Shown here one piece after another: positions 46,451-54,466 of a stretch of 64,000 bases of DNA (position 1 is the first letter of the stretch; each line of letters opens with the position of its first letter). The notes beneath the pieces were generated by a model. It saw only the letters and a list, made by a program, of their open reading frames with translations, was not told the DNA's origin and did not search any database. A program made the translations under genes and the position numbers. The stretch comes from Poecilobothrus nobilitatus (lineage: Eukaryota; Arthropoda; Insecta; Diptera; Dolichopodidae), in the NCBI GenBank assembly GCA_947095535.1, contig OX352772.1, positions 251,367,946 to 251,431,945 of the forward strand, written 5' to 3'.

Positions 46451-46457
46451 GTATAAA
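46451..46457 (+). promoter_or_regulatory. TATA-box-like GTATAAATT before the 187-aa gene
   Basis: TATAAAT lies about 40 bp upstream of the ATG at 46497, the distance expected for a short 5' leader. Only motif evidence. Confidence 0.4.
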
Positions 46458-46496
46458 TTCATTGAGCGCTAAGAATATAATATCATAACTATAATA

Positions 46497-47060
46497 ATGT
46501 CTCAAAAGAAATTAAAACTAGGAGCAGCAAAAAGATTTTTAAATATGGAGAATGATGAAGATATTGAAGTAGAATCAACTTCTACAAGAAAACCAACAAC
46601 TAGAAAAAGGAAACCGGAGCTTTCTGATGATGAAGATCTTAAAATGATAGAAGCATCAACAAAAACAATACCGGTAGAAGAAGAAGAAACTGATGAAGAC
46701 AGCGAGAGCGAGGTCGATCTTTTGGATTTTGTTGGAGGTCTAAACGAAATAAACCAGAAGAGTCTCAAATATTTTTCAATCGCCAACTTAACTGTTAACA
46801 AGGAGTATACAGTTGAGAAAATTGAAAGAAGAGATTCCAAATTTAAGAACCCAGATGGACAAATTATCAGTTCTATTTATTTAGAATTGAATAACTTTTA
46901 CACTTACTTGCCCTCGCAATACAGTGTAATGTATACATCAAAAGTTATTAAAACTCTAAATAAAAAAATTGAAAAGAAAGATATTGTATACAATTTTATA
47001 ATTCGATCCAAAGAACAAAATAAGTTGAATATAAAATTTAAAATTGTTAAATTAAAATAA
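46497..47060 (+). CDS. 187-aa protein with acidic/basic N-terminus, unknown function
   Basis: The intact frame starts with ATG after a TATA-like box and the 62-bp repeats. Residues 1-75 are low-complexity with a basic KPTTRKRKPE patch (nuclear-localisation-like) and acidic runs (EEEETDEDSESE). Residues 85-187 look folded: a KYFSIANLTVNKEYTVEKIE strand, LELNNFYTYLPSQYS, and a basic Lys-rich end. Such a beta-rich tail could be an OB-like nucleic-acid-binding domain; that is a guess. No counterpart survives in the ancient copy. Placed beside PolB, so a role in early or replication functions is plausible. Confidence 0.7.
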   Translation: MSQKKLKLGAAKRFLNMENDEDIEVESTSTRKPTTRKRKPELSDDEDLKMIEASTKTIPVEEEETDEDSESEVDLLDFVGGLNEINQKSLKYFSIANLTVNKEYTVEKIERRDSKFKNPDGQIISSIYLELNNFYTYLPSQYSVMYTSKVIKTLNKKIEKKDIVYNFIIRSKEQNKLNIKFKIVKLK

Positions 47061-47194
47061 TGTGTACAAAAAAAAAATAAAATAAAAATGAAATAAAAAA
47101 CATTTTTTAAATTTGAAAATATATCTTTTTATTCCTTTTAATTTATTACATAAACTTTTTTTTATTCAGGAAAAACAAAAAACATTGATTGCTT

Positions 47195-47344
47195 TTAATT
47201 ACATTTTTTTATTTCTGTCTCTGATGCTGATTTAGTTGATGTTGATGAACTTGGGACTCTCATTTTAAAAATGGTATAATTTATCTCCCTTTTTATTTGA
47301 CCTATAATTCCTGGTTTTTTATTATTATCCTTATTTTGATTCAT
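47195..47344 (-). CDS. Small 49-aa ORF, Ser/Lys-rich
   Basis: ATG at 47344, stop at 47195. It has a basic start (NKDNNKKPGIIGQIKRE), then RVPSSSTSTKSASETE. A possible homologue stands in the same place in the ancient copy (24335-24447). It is the last ORF of the minus-strand capsid block, 135 bp from the convergent 187-aa gene. No family known. Confidence 0.45.
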   Translation of the reverse strand: MNQNKDNNKKPGIIGQIKREINYTIFKMRVPSSSTSTKSASETEIKKCN

Positions 47345-47486
47345 ATTTAAAAAAAATATAAAAAGAGCTTAAAGAAACTTGTTTACTCTTTAATTTTAGA
47401 AATTAAAATGATTTAAAGGTTCTATTCCTTTAAATATTGTTAACAAAAATTGTTTTTTAATTTTTATTTTTATTTTTATTTTTTTA

Positions 47487-47856
47487 TTAAATAAACATTT
47501 TTTCAAAGTATAGAAAATTTATAGGGTTAAAACGAACAATGATTTTGTTGAATCTTTTTTTGAATTTTTTTAAACATAAATGTGTTTTACCGTCTGACCA
47601 TTTTAAGCCCATGATGATTTTTAGTGAATCAGTAATTTGTGTGTTTTGCTTTTGTTTATAAATAATGATAAGGATAAGGATGTCATTAGATGTTAGAATA
47701 GCTATTTCTTTTAAAATAAATTTATTATTATTGTCGCGAAACCCTTGTATATCAATTATTATATATTCCATTTTTATGTTTTGATGAAAGAATAGCAATT
47801 TCTTTCAAGATAAATTTATTGCTATTATCTCGAAAACCTTGTATATCAATGATTAC
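47487..47856 (-). pseudogene. IIDIQGF protein, duplicated start and internal deletion
   Basis: Two copies of the first 24 codons are in tandem: at 47856-47783 (start codon mutated to AAG, IIDIQGFRDNSNKF) and at 47771-47700 (ATG, IIDIQGFRDNNNKF). After the second copy the frame leaves the expected sequence at ILTSND and returns to GLKWSDGKTH, so the middle present in the homologue at 23788-24251 is lost. The C-terminal half is out of frame. An RNase H-like exonuclease fold is possible but unproven. Confidence 0.6.
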
Positions 47857-47921
47857 ATATTCCTTGTTTATTAATATGCTTTTTTCTTTATAGACAAAAT
47901 CATTTATTTTTATACATAAGT

Positions 47922-49127
47922 TTAGATAATTTTGACCACTTCTCCTGTTAATGGTTTATATTCAATTAAGCGATCATGCAAAATAAGACAATAAGCTGTA
48001 GTATTGTCTGGAATTTTTTTTAAAGTTTTTAATTCAATCTTGACATCAACTGGTCCCATTTTAAGATTATCATTTTGATAACGAGTATCAATTATGAAGA
48101 TTGGAGAATTAGTTTTAAAGTTGTCCCATGAAACTAAAGGCTCTGATAATGAGTTATTATAATAAAAGCTTCTAAAATTCGAATATGCTTCATATGCTAA
48201 AGCATAACGATTTTTTGTAAAATCTAAATTCATATCTTCATATGGATATGATTCTGAATTTAAATATACTTTTATATTTTCAATATCACAATAATTAAAA
48301 GTTGAAGGATCTTCATCCAGTTTATTTTGTTTACCAGTCTGTAGAGCAAAAATAATAAAACGAGGTTTTTCAAGTTGTGAGGCTGTTTTAACATTCCAAA
48401 TATGATGTGTAGTTCCTGCTGGTAATGCGGGATATTCATGTAATTCCCAATTTCTAAAAGGAATTTTCATAACCGAACCATTTCCAATACTTTTGTATAA
48501 ATTTAATTTAAGATTATCAGCTAAGTTAATATGTTGAACCTTCCAATATATTTTTGTAACAGTAATTTTTGGTTTTTCACTTGCATTAGCACTGCTACAT
48601 AATAATGAATTATCATTTGATCGAGAACGAGTTAATATTAATTCATGTTTTGCATTTGGAATAATGTTTTTGTAGTCTTCAGCAAACCCTATTAATCTTT
48701 TTAATGGTATACAAAAATTAAAATATAAATTATTTATTTTAATTGATGCATCAGGTGACCAACTTCCATTGTATAAAGCTCTACTTTCATTTGGGTTCAG
48801 TGAAATATAGTTTTTTAATGTTGAAGTTATTCCAACATTACGATTATGATCAATTTCCTTACCATTAAGTTCATAGCGAATTTCATCAAATAGAAATGGT
48901 ATAGCATTATTAACTAGTTTAGTGTGAGTAACAACTGTTCCATCATGTTTTGATACATATCCTTCAATGCAGATTAGACTTGTTGAGGGTAATATATTTA
49001 AGTTCTGATTTTGTATTTGTATTCGTATAATATCGCTTAATCCAAATGAGTTTAAGAATGGTGAATATGAATGCCATTGAGCGCTTGTTATAGTTTCATC
49101 AAAAATTGGATCATTAAAGAGTTCCAT
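47922..49127 (-). CDS. Major capsid protein, double-jelly-roll
   Basis: A full-length uninterrupted frame of 401 codons starting MELFNDPIFDETITSAQWHS. The sequence is beta-rich without long helices and matches the double-jelly-roll proteins common in insect Polintons: LFDEIRYELNGKEIDHNRNV, RFIIFALQ and the end CLILHDRLIEYKPL. A homologue in the ancient copy (22517-23673) is in the same gene order. In Polintons this protein would form the icosahedral shell as trimers. Two bases precede the ATG after the 59-aa ORF stop, suggesting shared transcription. Confidence 0.85.
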   Translation of the reverse strand: MELFNDPIFDETITSAQWHSYSPFLNSFGLSDIIRIQIQNQNLNILPSTSLICIEGYVSKHDGTVVTHTKLVNNAIPFLFDEIRYELNGKEIDHNRNVGITSTLKNYISLNPNESRALYNGSWSPDASIKINNLYFNFCIPLKRLIGFAEDYKNIIPNAKHELILTRSRSNDNSLLCSSANASEKPKITVTKIYWKVQHINLADNLKLNLYKSIGNGSVMKIPFRNWELHEYPALPAGTTHHIWNVKTASQLEKPRFIIFALQTGKQNKLDEDPSTFNYCDIENIKVYLNSESYPYEDMNLDFTKNRYALAYEAYSNFRSFYYNNSLSEPLVSWDNFKTNSPIFIIDTRYQNDNLKMGPVDVKIELKTLKKIPDNTTAYCLILHDRLIEYKPLTGEVVKII

Positions 49128-49128
49128 T

Positions 49129-49308
49129 TTAATTTACTTTTAGATGATATCCAAGAGGTTTTAAATATTCTTTATTTTCAAAAGATAATCGTTTTTTGTA
49201 TTTTAATTGTTGAGTACCTCCTCCATTGACTACCTTTAATGAATTAAGGTGATGTTTATCATTCCGTGAATTTATATTGGATTGATAATTTTGATTAAAT
49301 ACGATCAT
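49129..49308 (-). CDS. 59-aa ORF between penton and MCP genes
   Basis: ATG at 49308 lies inside the last codons of the penton gene (14-bp overlap), and the TAA ends one base before the MCP ATG. It has polar SNINSRNDKHHLNSLKV, GGGTQQLKYKKR and LKPLGYHLKV at the end. The ancient copy has an ORF with the same geometry and a similar end (22332-22512). The conserved overlap suggests a real small virion or scaffold protein. Confidence 0.6.
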   Translation of the reverse strand: MIVFNQNYQSNINSRNDKHHLNSLKVVNGGGTQQLKYKKRLSFENKEYLKPLGYHLKVN

Positions 49309-49993
49309 CCTGAAGCTTTAAGTGTAATCTTAATGTTATTGTTTCTCCTCGAAAATTAATTAAATTACCGTTCTGATCAAGGAGTTTTACAGTAATAGAA
49401 CTTATCTGATTAATAGTTACCGGCAAATAAATTACATTCTTAGGAACTTCAATTATTTTATAGCCAGGACTGACATTAATAGGGAATTCATGTAGAATGT
49501 GAGCCTCTTTTTCATTAATATAAGCTCCAGAAATAATATTGCATTCTACTCTTATTATATTTATTTTATTAATATCAACAAAAAGATCTGAAGTATGCCA
49601 ATTATTAGCTAATAATTTCTTCTTACTGAAACCTAATAATCTACCAATTGTATCTTCTCTTTCAAAATCAATATCCTTATCAGCAAAAATTTCACACTTT
49701 AATGTATTATTATTTGCTCTTATAATTAATTTTTCCTTATCTGCTTTAGTTATATTCAACGCTTTCCTAAGAAATAGTTCAATATCACCAATTTCATATG
49801 AACCTGTTGGAATTGTAATAGGTTTATCATCAATAATAAATGTATTATTATCCTCATCTATATTAGGTATTGAGTTATACGTTTGAAAATCAACTAAACC
49901 ACAGGTATATTCTCTTCCCTTTAGATCTATAGGGGGGAAATAATTAGTTGTCAATGTGGAAGAGTTTCCGTTTAAAGTTAATGTTATTGACAT
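49295..49993 (-). CDS. Penton-like minor capsid protein
   Basis: A 232-codon intact frame starting MSITLTLNG. Predominantly beta (YFPPIDLKG, VDFQTYNSIPNID, IPTGSYEIGDIE, GRLLGFSKKK, ISGAYINEKEAH, LPVTINQISSITVKLLDQNG, TITLRLHLKL). In Polintons the gene next to the MCP encodes the single-jelly-roll penton, and size and position fit. The fold cannot be proved from sequence by eye. A homologue at 21644-22333 keeps all these blocks. Confidence 0.65.
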   Translation of the reverse strand: MSITLTLNGNSSTLTTNYFPPIDLKGREYTCGLVDFQTYNSIPNIDEDNNTFIIDDKPITIPTGSYEIGDIELFLRKALNITKADKEKLIIRANNNTLKCEIFADKDIDFEREDTIGRLLGFSKKKLLANNWHTSDLFVDINKINIIRVECNIISGAYINEKEAHILHEFPINVSPGYKIIEVPKNVIYLPVTINQISSITVKLLDQNGNLINFRGETITLRLHLKLQDDRI

Positions 49994-50304
49994 GTCTTTA
50001 ATCGATATAATGAGATATTTCAGTTGTGTATTCTGTTTTTATAGGTTTCTAAGGCTAATCCAAAATTCAATGATTTAGATTTAAGGCTAATACCCATTAA
50101 TAATATAATATACATACATACAAAAATCTTTCGTTTAAATTTCTTTTGTTATAACTAAGTTCTAATTATTCTTTATCAGTTAGTTTTTTATTTCATTTAT
50201 GTTCAAATAAAGAGAAATAACCTTGAACTTCAACAAAATTATTAATGTAGGTCAGTTTAAATAAAGCTAGACTAGAATAAAAAATTTTTTTTATTTTTTT
50301 TTTA

Positions 50305-50733
50305 TTATTTTTTATTTACTGATAATATTTTTTTTTTCTTAACAATATGAAATAAAAATTCTAAACATAAATGTCCACAATTGTAAGAATTAAAATTTTG
50401 ATATTTATTATAATTATATGTAAGCTTATCTCCTAAATATTTTATTACTTCTAATGGTGGTCTTAAATTTCCAAAACTATCAAAATAATGAGTTATTTCA
50501 TCATTTTTAAAATAAGCTACCCAATGCGTTCCATATCCAATAGAATTATCCAAATTTATTATACCACATTCATATTTCCAAGGTCTACGTATTGGTAAAT
50601 TATCTCTCATAAAAACTCCTCGAAAATGTTTTAAGTATTTTTTACCAAAGTTTTCTAAATCAATATTTGTAAGAGCTCTATTGGGTAGCTTGATTAATGG
50701 TTTTTTGGATTCAAATAAAGACCTAATCCTGTT
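50305..50733 (-). CDS. Adenovirus-type cysteine protease (frame lacks its own start)
   Basis: Capsid maturation protease. The frame is open from 50733; the only ATG is internal at 50610. From that ATG the catalytic residues are His29 (GTHWVAY), Asp44 (YFDSFG), Gln71 and Cys78 (NSYNCGHLCLEFL), the order of adenain. Upstream in this frame stands LPNRALTNIDLENFGKKYL. The preceding hydrophobic ORF overlaps it by 40 bp and ends at an A-run, so the two frames were probably one gene now split by a 1-bp change near 50701-50706. The catalytic core itself is intact. Confidence 0.85.
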   Translation of the reverse strand, partial: NRIRSLFESKKPLIKLPNRALTNIDLENFGKKYLKHFRGVFMRDNLPIRRPWKYECGIINLDNSIGYGTHWVAYFKNDEITHYFDSFGNLRPPLEVIKYLGDKLTYNYNKYQNFNSYNCGHLCLEFLFHIVKKKKILSVNKK

Positions 50734-50987
50734 TTATATGGTTTTAAATGCAATCCATTACCTCCTTTTAATGCAATCGCCTCCATCATTTTATTATGAC
50801 GTTGACTTTCTTTTAACTCTTTGTGAGCATTTTTAGCATCGTTAACAGCTTTAGTTATTCCTGCAGCGCCGCCTGAAAGTGCTCCAATAGCAGATAGACC
50901 AGCAAATATAGGGATTAAAGGTAAAACTCCTCCAATTTTTGGTACAGGAATTATTCGAGGAATGTCAATGTTTTTTTTTTCTGTCCT
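50694..50987 (-). CDS. Hydrophobic virion-type segment downstream of PLA2
   Basis: 97 codons without a start codon until MMEAIAL near the end. It contains IPVPKIGGVLPLIPIFAGLS and AIGALSGGAAGITKAVNDAK, a hydrophobic, Gly/Ala-rich helix, then KPYKTGLGLYL. The hydrophobic stretch is like the membrane-active or core proteins of adenovirus-like viruses (pVI/pX type), as an analogy only. It overlaps the end of PLA2 at a 10-A run (50971-50980 as T's), so it is likely the shifted C-terminus of the PLA2 protein. Confidence 0.65.
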   Translation of the reverse strand, partial: RTEKKNIDIPRIIPVPKIGGVLPLIPIFAGLSAIGALSGGAAGITKAVNDAKNAHKELKESQRHNKMMEAIALKGGNGLHLKPYKTGLGLYLNPKNH

Positions 50988-51505
50988 TTAGAAAACTTTC
51001 TAGCAGCATGCAAAGCTAATTTTATAATATTTTTATTATTCATTGGTAACTTCATAGTTCTAACAGCTTCTTTTGCTTCGTTTATAATATTTTTCAAAGG
51101 TTTTTTTCTTTGAATGTTTTTTTTTTTTTTTAACCCCATACCGAGTTTAACTTTAGCTTTCATTGTGTTTGTAACTAGATATGAATTTAACCGTTCACCA
51201 AAACTTGAATCTTTAGCTTTTGCTCTTTGCCAAGCTTTCTCTACCAATATTTTATCTGCTATATGACGTTGATTTTGATCAGTATTTTGAGAATATGCTA
51301 TATCATGCTCTCGACAAGCCTCGTCTAAACCATTAATTCCTTTATCACCACGTGCTAATCGTTTTGCTAGTTTTGTCCCAGGACCGCAATAATTATAACC
51401 AGGTAAATGTGCTTCAAATGGCAGTTTATTAATTAGAGAATTAACTATACCTTTTCCATTAACAGTTTTTTGGTTACTGATTGAATATTTATTATAAAGA
51501 GACAT
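50951..51505 (-). CDS. Parvovirus-type phospholipase A2 minor virion protein
   Basis: 184 codons. Calcium loop PGYNYCGPGT (residues 35-44) and catalytic DEACREHDIAYS with His67-Asp68, the arrangement of parvovirus VP1 and adintovirus PLA2 domains. A helical part (ADKILVEKAWQRAKAKD) and a very basic tail (GLKKKKNIQRKKPLK) follow. In parvoviruses this activity opens the endosomal membrane during entry; the same role is inferred here. The frame ends soon after an A-run and the natural continuation is probably the hydrophobic segment at 50694-50987. It starts 56 bp from the divergent ATPase gene. Confidence 0.9.
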   Translation of the reverse strand: MSLYNKYSISNQKTVNGKGIVNSLINKLPFEAHLPGYNYCGPGTKLAKRLARGDKGINGLDEACREHDIAYSQNTDQNQRHIADKILVEKAWQRAKAKDSSFGERLNSYLVTNTMKAKVKLGMGLKKKKNIQRKKPLKNIINEAKEAVRTMKLPMNNKNIIKLALHAARKFSKGQKKKTLTFLE

Positions 51506-51561
51506 AATATTAAGTTGTTTAGTTTAAGAAAGTTACTCAAATACTAATCACCTTTTATAAA
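51506..51561. promoter_or_regulatory. Divergent promoter between PLA2 and ATPase genes
   Basis: Only 56 bp separate the two start codons. TTTTATAAAATG abuts the ATPase ATG and AATATTAAG lies near the PLA2 ATG. A shared two-way promoter is likely, but no experimentally known motif is seen. Confidence 0.5.
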
Positions 51562-52245
51562 ATGAAATTTATAAAATTAGATAATGCAGTTAAAATTAAA
51601 AATTTTGATCAAAATTCAAAAAAGAAAATAAAAAAACATGGTAAATGTTTTCCAAATAGTATAAGAGGATTAATAGTCGGACCTTCAAATTGTAGTAAAA
51701 CTAATGCTATGATAAGTATGCTTTTAGATCCTAAAGGGCTCAAATTTCAAAACATATATATCTACTCGAAATCATTGCATCAACCTAAATATGAATATTT
51801 AAAAAAATTAATAAAACCAATCAAAGGAATGGGATATAATGAATTTTCAAATAATGCTGATGTAATTGAACCATCGGCCTCACAACCAAACTCAATATTT
51901 ATTTTTGATGATGTAGCTTGTGATAAACAAGATAATATAAGAGCCTATTTTTGTATGGGACGTCACCAAGAAGTAGATAGCTTTTATTTATGTCAGTCAT
52001 ATACAAGAATTCCTAAGCATTTAGTTAGAGATAATGCAAATTTTTTGATTATATTTAAGCAAGATGATTTAAATTTAAAACATATATATAATGATCATGT
52101 GAATTCTGATATGTCATTTAATGAATTTAAAAAATTAAGTGCATGTTGCTGGAATGATAATTATGGTTTTCTATTAATTGACAAAGATAGTGGTTTAAAT
52201 AATGGACGATATAGAAAAAATTTTGATGCATTTGCTAAATTTTAG
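51562..52245 (+). CDS. Genome-packaging ATPase (FtsK/HerA, A32 type)
   Basis: 227 codons, intact. Walker A GPSNCSKT at residues 40-47, Walker B SIFIFDDVA at about 110-118, followed by CMGRHQEVDSFYLCQSY with the Gln sensor expected in this family, and RDNANFLIIFKQDD. The length fits Polinton and adintovirus ATPases. It would pump the replicated linear genome into the preformed capsid. No homologue remains in the ancient copy. Confidence 0.92.
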   Translation: MKFIKLDNAVKIKNFDQNSKKKIKKHGKCFPNSIRGLIVGPSNCSKTNAMISMLLDPKGLKFQNIYIYSKSLHQPKYEYLKKLIKPIKGMGYNEFSNNADVIEPSASQPNSIFIFDDVACDKQDNIRAYFCMGRHQEVDSFYLCQSYTRIPKHLVRDNANFLIIFKQDDLNLKHIYNDHVNSDMSFNEFKKLSACCWNDNYGFLLIDKDSGLNNGRYRKNFDAFAKF

Positions 52246-52315
52246 TTAAACCTAGTTCCGTTAGCAGTTGGCAGTTACAAACTGAACAGGTCATTTAATA
52301 GATATCAATTAGTAG

Positions 52316-52420
52316 TTTGCAGTTAGCAGATAGCAGATAGCAGTTACCAGTCAGCAGTTAGCGGTTTGCAGTTAGCAGATAGCAGATAGCAGTTACCAGT
52401 CAGCAGTTAGCGGTTAGCAG
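52316..52420. repeat. 49-bp tandem repeat of GCAGTTAGCAGATA words
   Basis: Two consecutive copies (52316 and 52365) of a 49-bp unit itself made of CAGTTAGCAGATAGCAGATA-type words, then more GGTTAGCAGTTAGCA. It ends about 60 bp before the ATG of the next gene and is much less AT-rich than the element. It may be a regulatory array or slippage product. Confidence 0.85.
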
Positions 52421-52492
52421 TTAGCAGTTAGCAAGAGAACAGTTCAGTCGATAATTTACAGTTAATAATTGAACTAATCCACATTAAAGAAA

Positions 52493-53470
52493 ATGGATGA
52501 ACAACTTATGAAAGATTTAATGAAAACTCGTAAAAATTTAAAAAGGAAATTTCAATCTTTAAAAGTTCAGAAGCTATCAGAAGACCGTAATCGAGAAGAA
52601 GCTTTCACTCCAATTACAAAACCATTGAAAGAATTGACAAATGTTGTCAAACAACAACAACAATTTTCAAATAGTGTTATCAAACCGGAAATTAAATCGC
52701 CTGCTGACGATGATAACACCTTAAAATTAATTAGATCATTTAAGCCAGAAGTTAAAACGCCTAGCAACAAAAGTAATACTCATAGTAAGTTTATAACTTC
52801 AACACCAAATACTATAAAATTTGAGACGTCATCTATAACTGATAATATTATTGATGAATCATCAATTTCGCAATTTCCTGTTCTTAGCAAGTCACAACTT
52901 GATAAATCATATGGACCCTATTTTGATGAGTCATTAAATGTTCGAAAACTTGGGAATGCTAAGTTTGAAATAGATGAAATTAGTAAAGATATTTTGATTG
53001 ATAATGAAGTTTTTAAAGGAACTGATGGTCTATATGAATTGATATTTAAAAAAAACCCCATAAACTATACTGAAAGTGATTTAAAAACATATCAACAAAT
53101 ACTTAACAAAACGAATGCACATAGAAGAAATTATGATCATTTAGAGCAAATAAAAGGAAACAAAGGTTTTAAATACAAAAATATATTAAGAAAATTATAT
53201 GAACATGATTATAATACTAGACATAAAAAAACTGGTTCAGGTTGTTTGAAAAAAAATTTTATTAATTATTTTAATAAATCTTCTTCTACACCGGAAACCC
53301 ATTTAAATTATACAAATCAATCAAATCAGTATGTTTATTGGGATGATCCTAATGAGTTAGTTGACAGATTGAAACTTTTAATTAGTTCACAATCTGCTGG
53401 TAACAATAATCATCACAATGAAATTATATCTATAATTGAAGAGTTAAGAGAAGCAAATATAATTCAATAG
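52493..53470 (+). CDS. WDDPNELVDRL conserved Maverick protein, unknown function
   Basis: 325 codons, intact. N-terminal third basic and helical (MKTRKNLKRKFQSLKVQK), middle low-complexity with Pro, Thr and Ser, a folded block DKSYGPYFDESLNVRKLG, then NYTESDLKTYQQILNKTNAH and a C-terminal YVYWDDPNELVDRLKLL ending in SIIEELREANII. The last block is typical of proteins found in insect Polintons. A decayed homologue lies at 10545-11268. It is transcribed with the ATPase, so a virion or assembly role is plausible. Confidence 0.75.
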   Translation: MDEQLMKDLMKTRKNLKRKFQSLKVQKLSEDRNREEAFTPITKPLKELTNVVKQQQQFSNSVIKPEIKSPADDDNTLKLIRSFKPEVKTPSNKSNTHSKFITSTPNTIKFETSSITDNIIDESSISQFPVLSKSQLDKSYGPYFDESLNVRKLGNAKFEIDEISKDILIDNEVFKGTDGLYELIFKKNPINYTESDLKTYQQILNKTNAHRRNYDHLEQIKGNKGFKYKNILRKLYEHDYNTRHKKTGSGCLKKNFINYFNKSSSTPETHLNYTNQSNQYVYWDDPNELVDRLKLLISSQSAGNNNHHNEIISIIEELREANIIQ

Positions 53471-53501
53471 CTATTTAGATTAACAATCAGTTAAAACCAT
53501 A

Positions 53502-54008
53502 ATGTCACTTGATAAGTTTGGGCGTAGTACAGCTTCTTCTTCTTACAGAAAACTACATACTCAAGGTCCTCCAGGTATAGGTTTCAAATTAAATTCTGAA
53601 GGAAATTATGATTTAGATAACAAAATTTTATCAAATGTTCAAGAACCAATTGATGGAAGGGATGCAGCAACACAAAATTATGTAAATAATCATATTTTCT
53701 TTCAGAAAGAATTATTACGAAACGAAATGAAAGAAATGTTTACTCGTTTAGAGACATCAGTATCTATAGAACTTAAATTATAAGAAGAAAAATTAAAAAT
53801 ATTAGAAGAAAAAGTACAAATTAGTTTAGAGGAAATCCATATCAAATTCTCGCAATTGTTAAATGATAAATTTTCACAAATGAGTGATTTTATTGAATTT
53901 CAAATCAAAAAACCAATTAAATTTATTAATGATAGACTACAAAAAGCTGAAGCTCAAGCTCAATCAGCATTGGATTTATTAAGTGGTTTAGAACTTATAA
54001 AAAAATAA
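53502..54008 (+). CDS. Fibre-like coiled-coil protein with internal stop
   Basis: Starts MSLDKFGRSTASSS, then GPPGIGFKLNSEGNYDLDNK and DGRDAATQNYV, a pattern like short fibre or tail-spike modules in phages and viruses. A TAA at 53781-53783 ends the first 93 codons, but the same frame continues through 75 codons of heptad-like helix (EEKLKILEEKVQISLEEI, AQAQSALDLL) to 54008. The stop is a point change in this copy. Homologue at 10030-10530. Receptor-binding or spike role is inferred. Confidence 0.65.
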
Positions 54009-54037
54009 TTGGAATCAGTTGTCATTTAATATTCAAA

Positions 54038-54331
54038 ATGGATATACATCAAATCGGATATACTTTAAATAATTTTTTAGATAATTATGAAGATATTTTA
54101 TTGGAGGAACATTATGAACAATTAAAAATTCATTTCAATTTTTTAAAATTATTTAAAAATTCTATACAAATTGAAACGAAAGAGTATGGATACCATTGGG
54201 ATATATGTCCCTATACATCAGACAACATAACAACTGTTCCAGATACTTGTCCTTGTCATTCAGCAGAACATCATATGTTAAAATGTTCCAAACTAATGGA
54301 TTTATATAAAAGAATAAAAAATAAATCATAA
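54038..54331 (+). CDS. 97-aa Cys-containing Maverick protein
   Basis: Helical first part (YEDILLEEHYEQLKIHFNFL), then a cysteine-rich end: WDICPYTSDN, VPDTCPCHSAEHHMLKC. Four Cys and three His could bind zinc. A decayed homologue keeps the CPY and PDTC parts (9737-9950). No family recognised. Intact frame, 29 bp after the fibre-like gene. Confidence 0.65.
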   Translation: MDIHQIGYTLNNFLDNYEDILLEEHYEQLKIHFNFLKLFKNSIQIETKEYGYHWDICPYTSDNITTVPDTCPCHSAEHHMLKCSKLMDLYKRIKNKS

Positions 54332-54393
54332 TATAACTTTATATATACATAAATAAAGAATATAAATTTTAAATATATTTTATTGTTTGCTTT

Positions 54394-54394
54394 T

Positions 54395-54440
<46 letters not shown>
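54394..54440. repeat. (AT)n microsatellite before the integrase gene
   Basis: About 20 AT units. The frame of the integrase runs through it, but the real start is the ATG at 54467. Confidence 0.95.
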
Positions 54441-54442
<2 letters not shown>

Positions 54443-54466
54443 TATATAGACACATTTTATTTAAAA

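Noticed and set aside
46502..46840. 112-codon minus-strand frame, Ser-rich
   Set aside because: Exact antisense of the 187-aa gene's acidic region; Ser runs are complements of Glu/Asp codons.
54383..54466. N-terminal extension of integrase rich in Tyr-Ile
   Set aside because: Translation of the (AT)n microsatellite; the ATG at 54467 is the better start.
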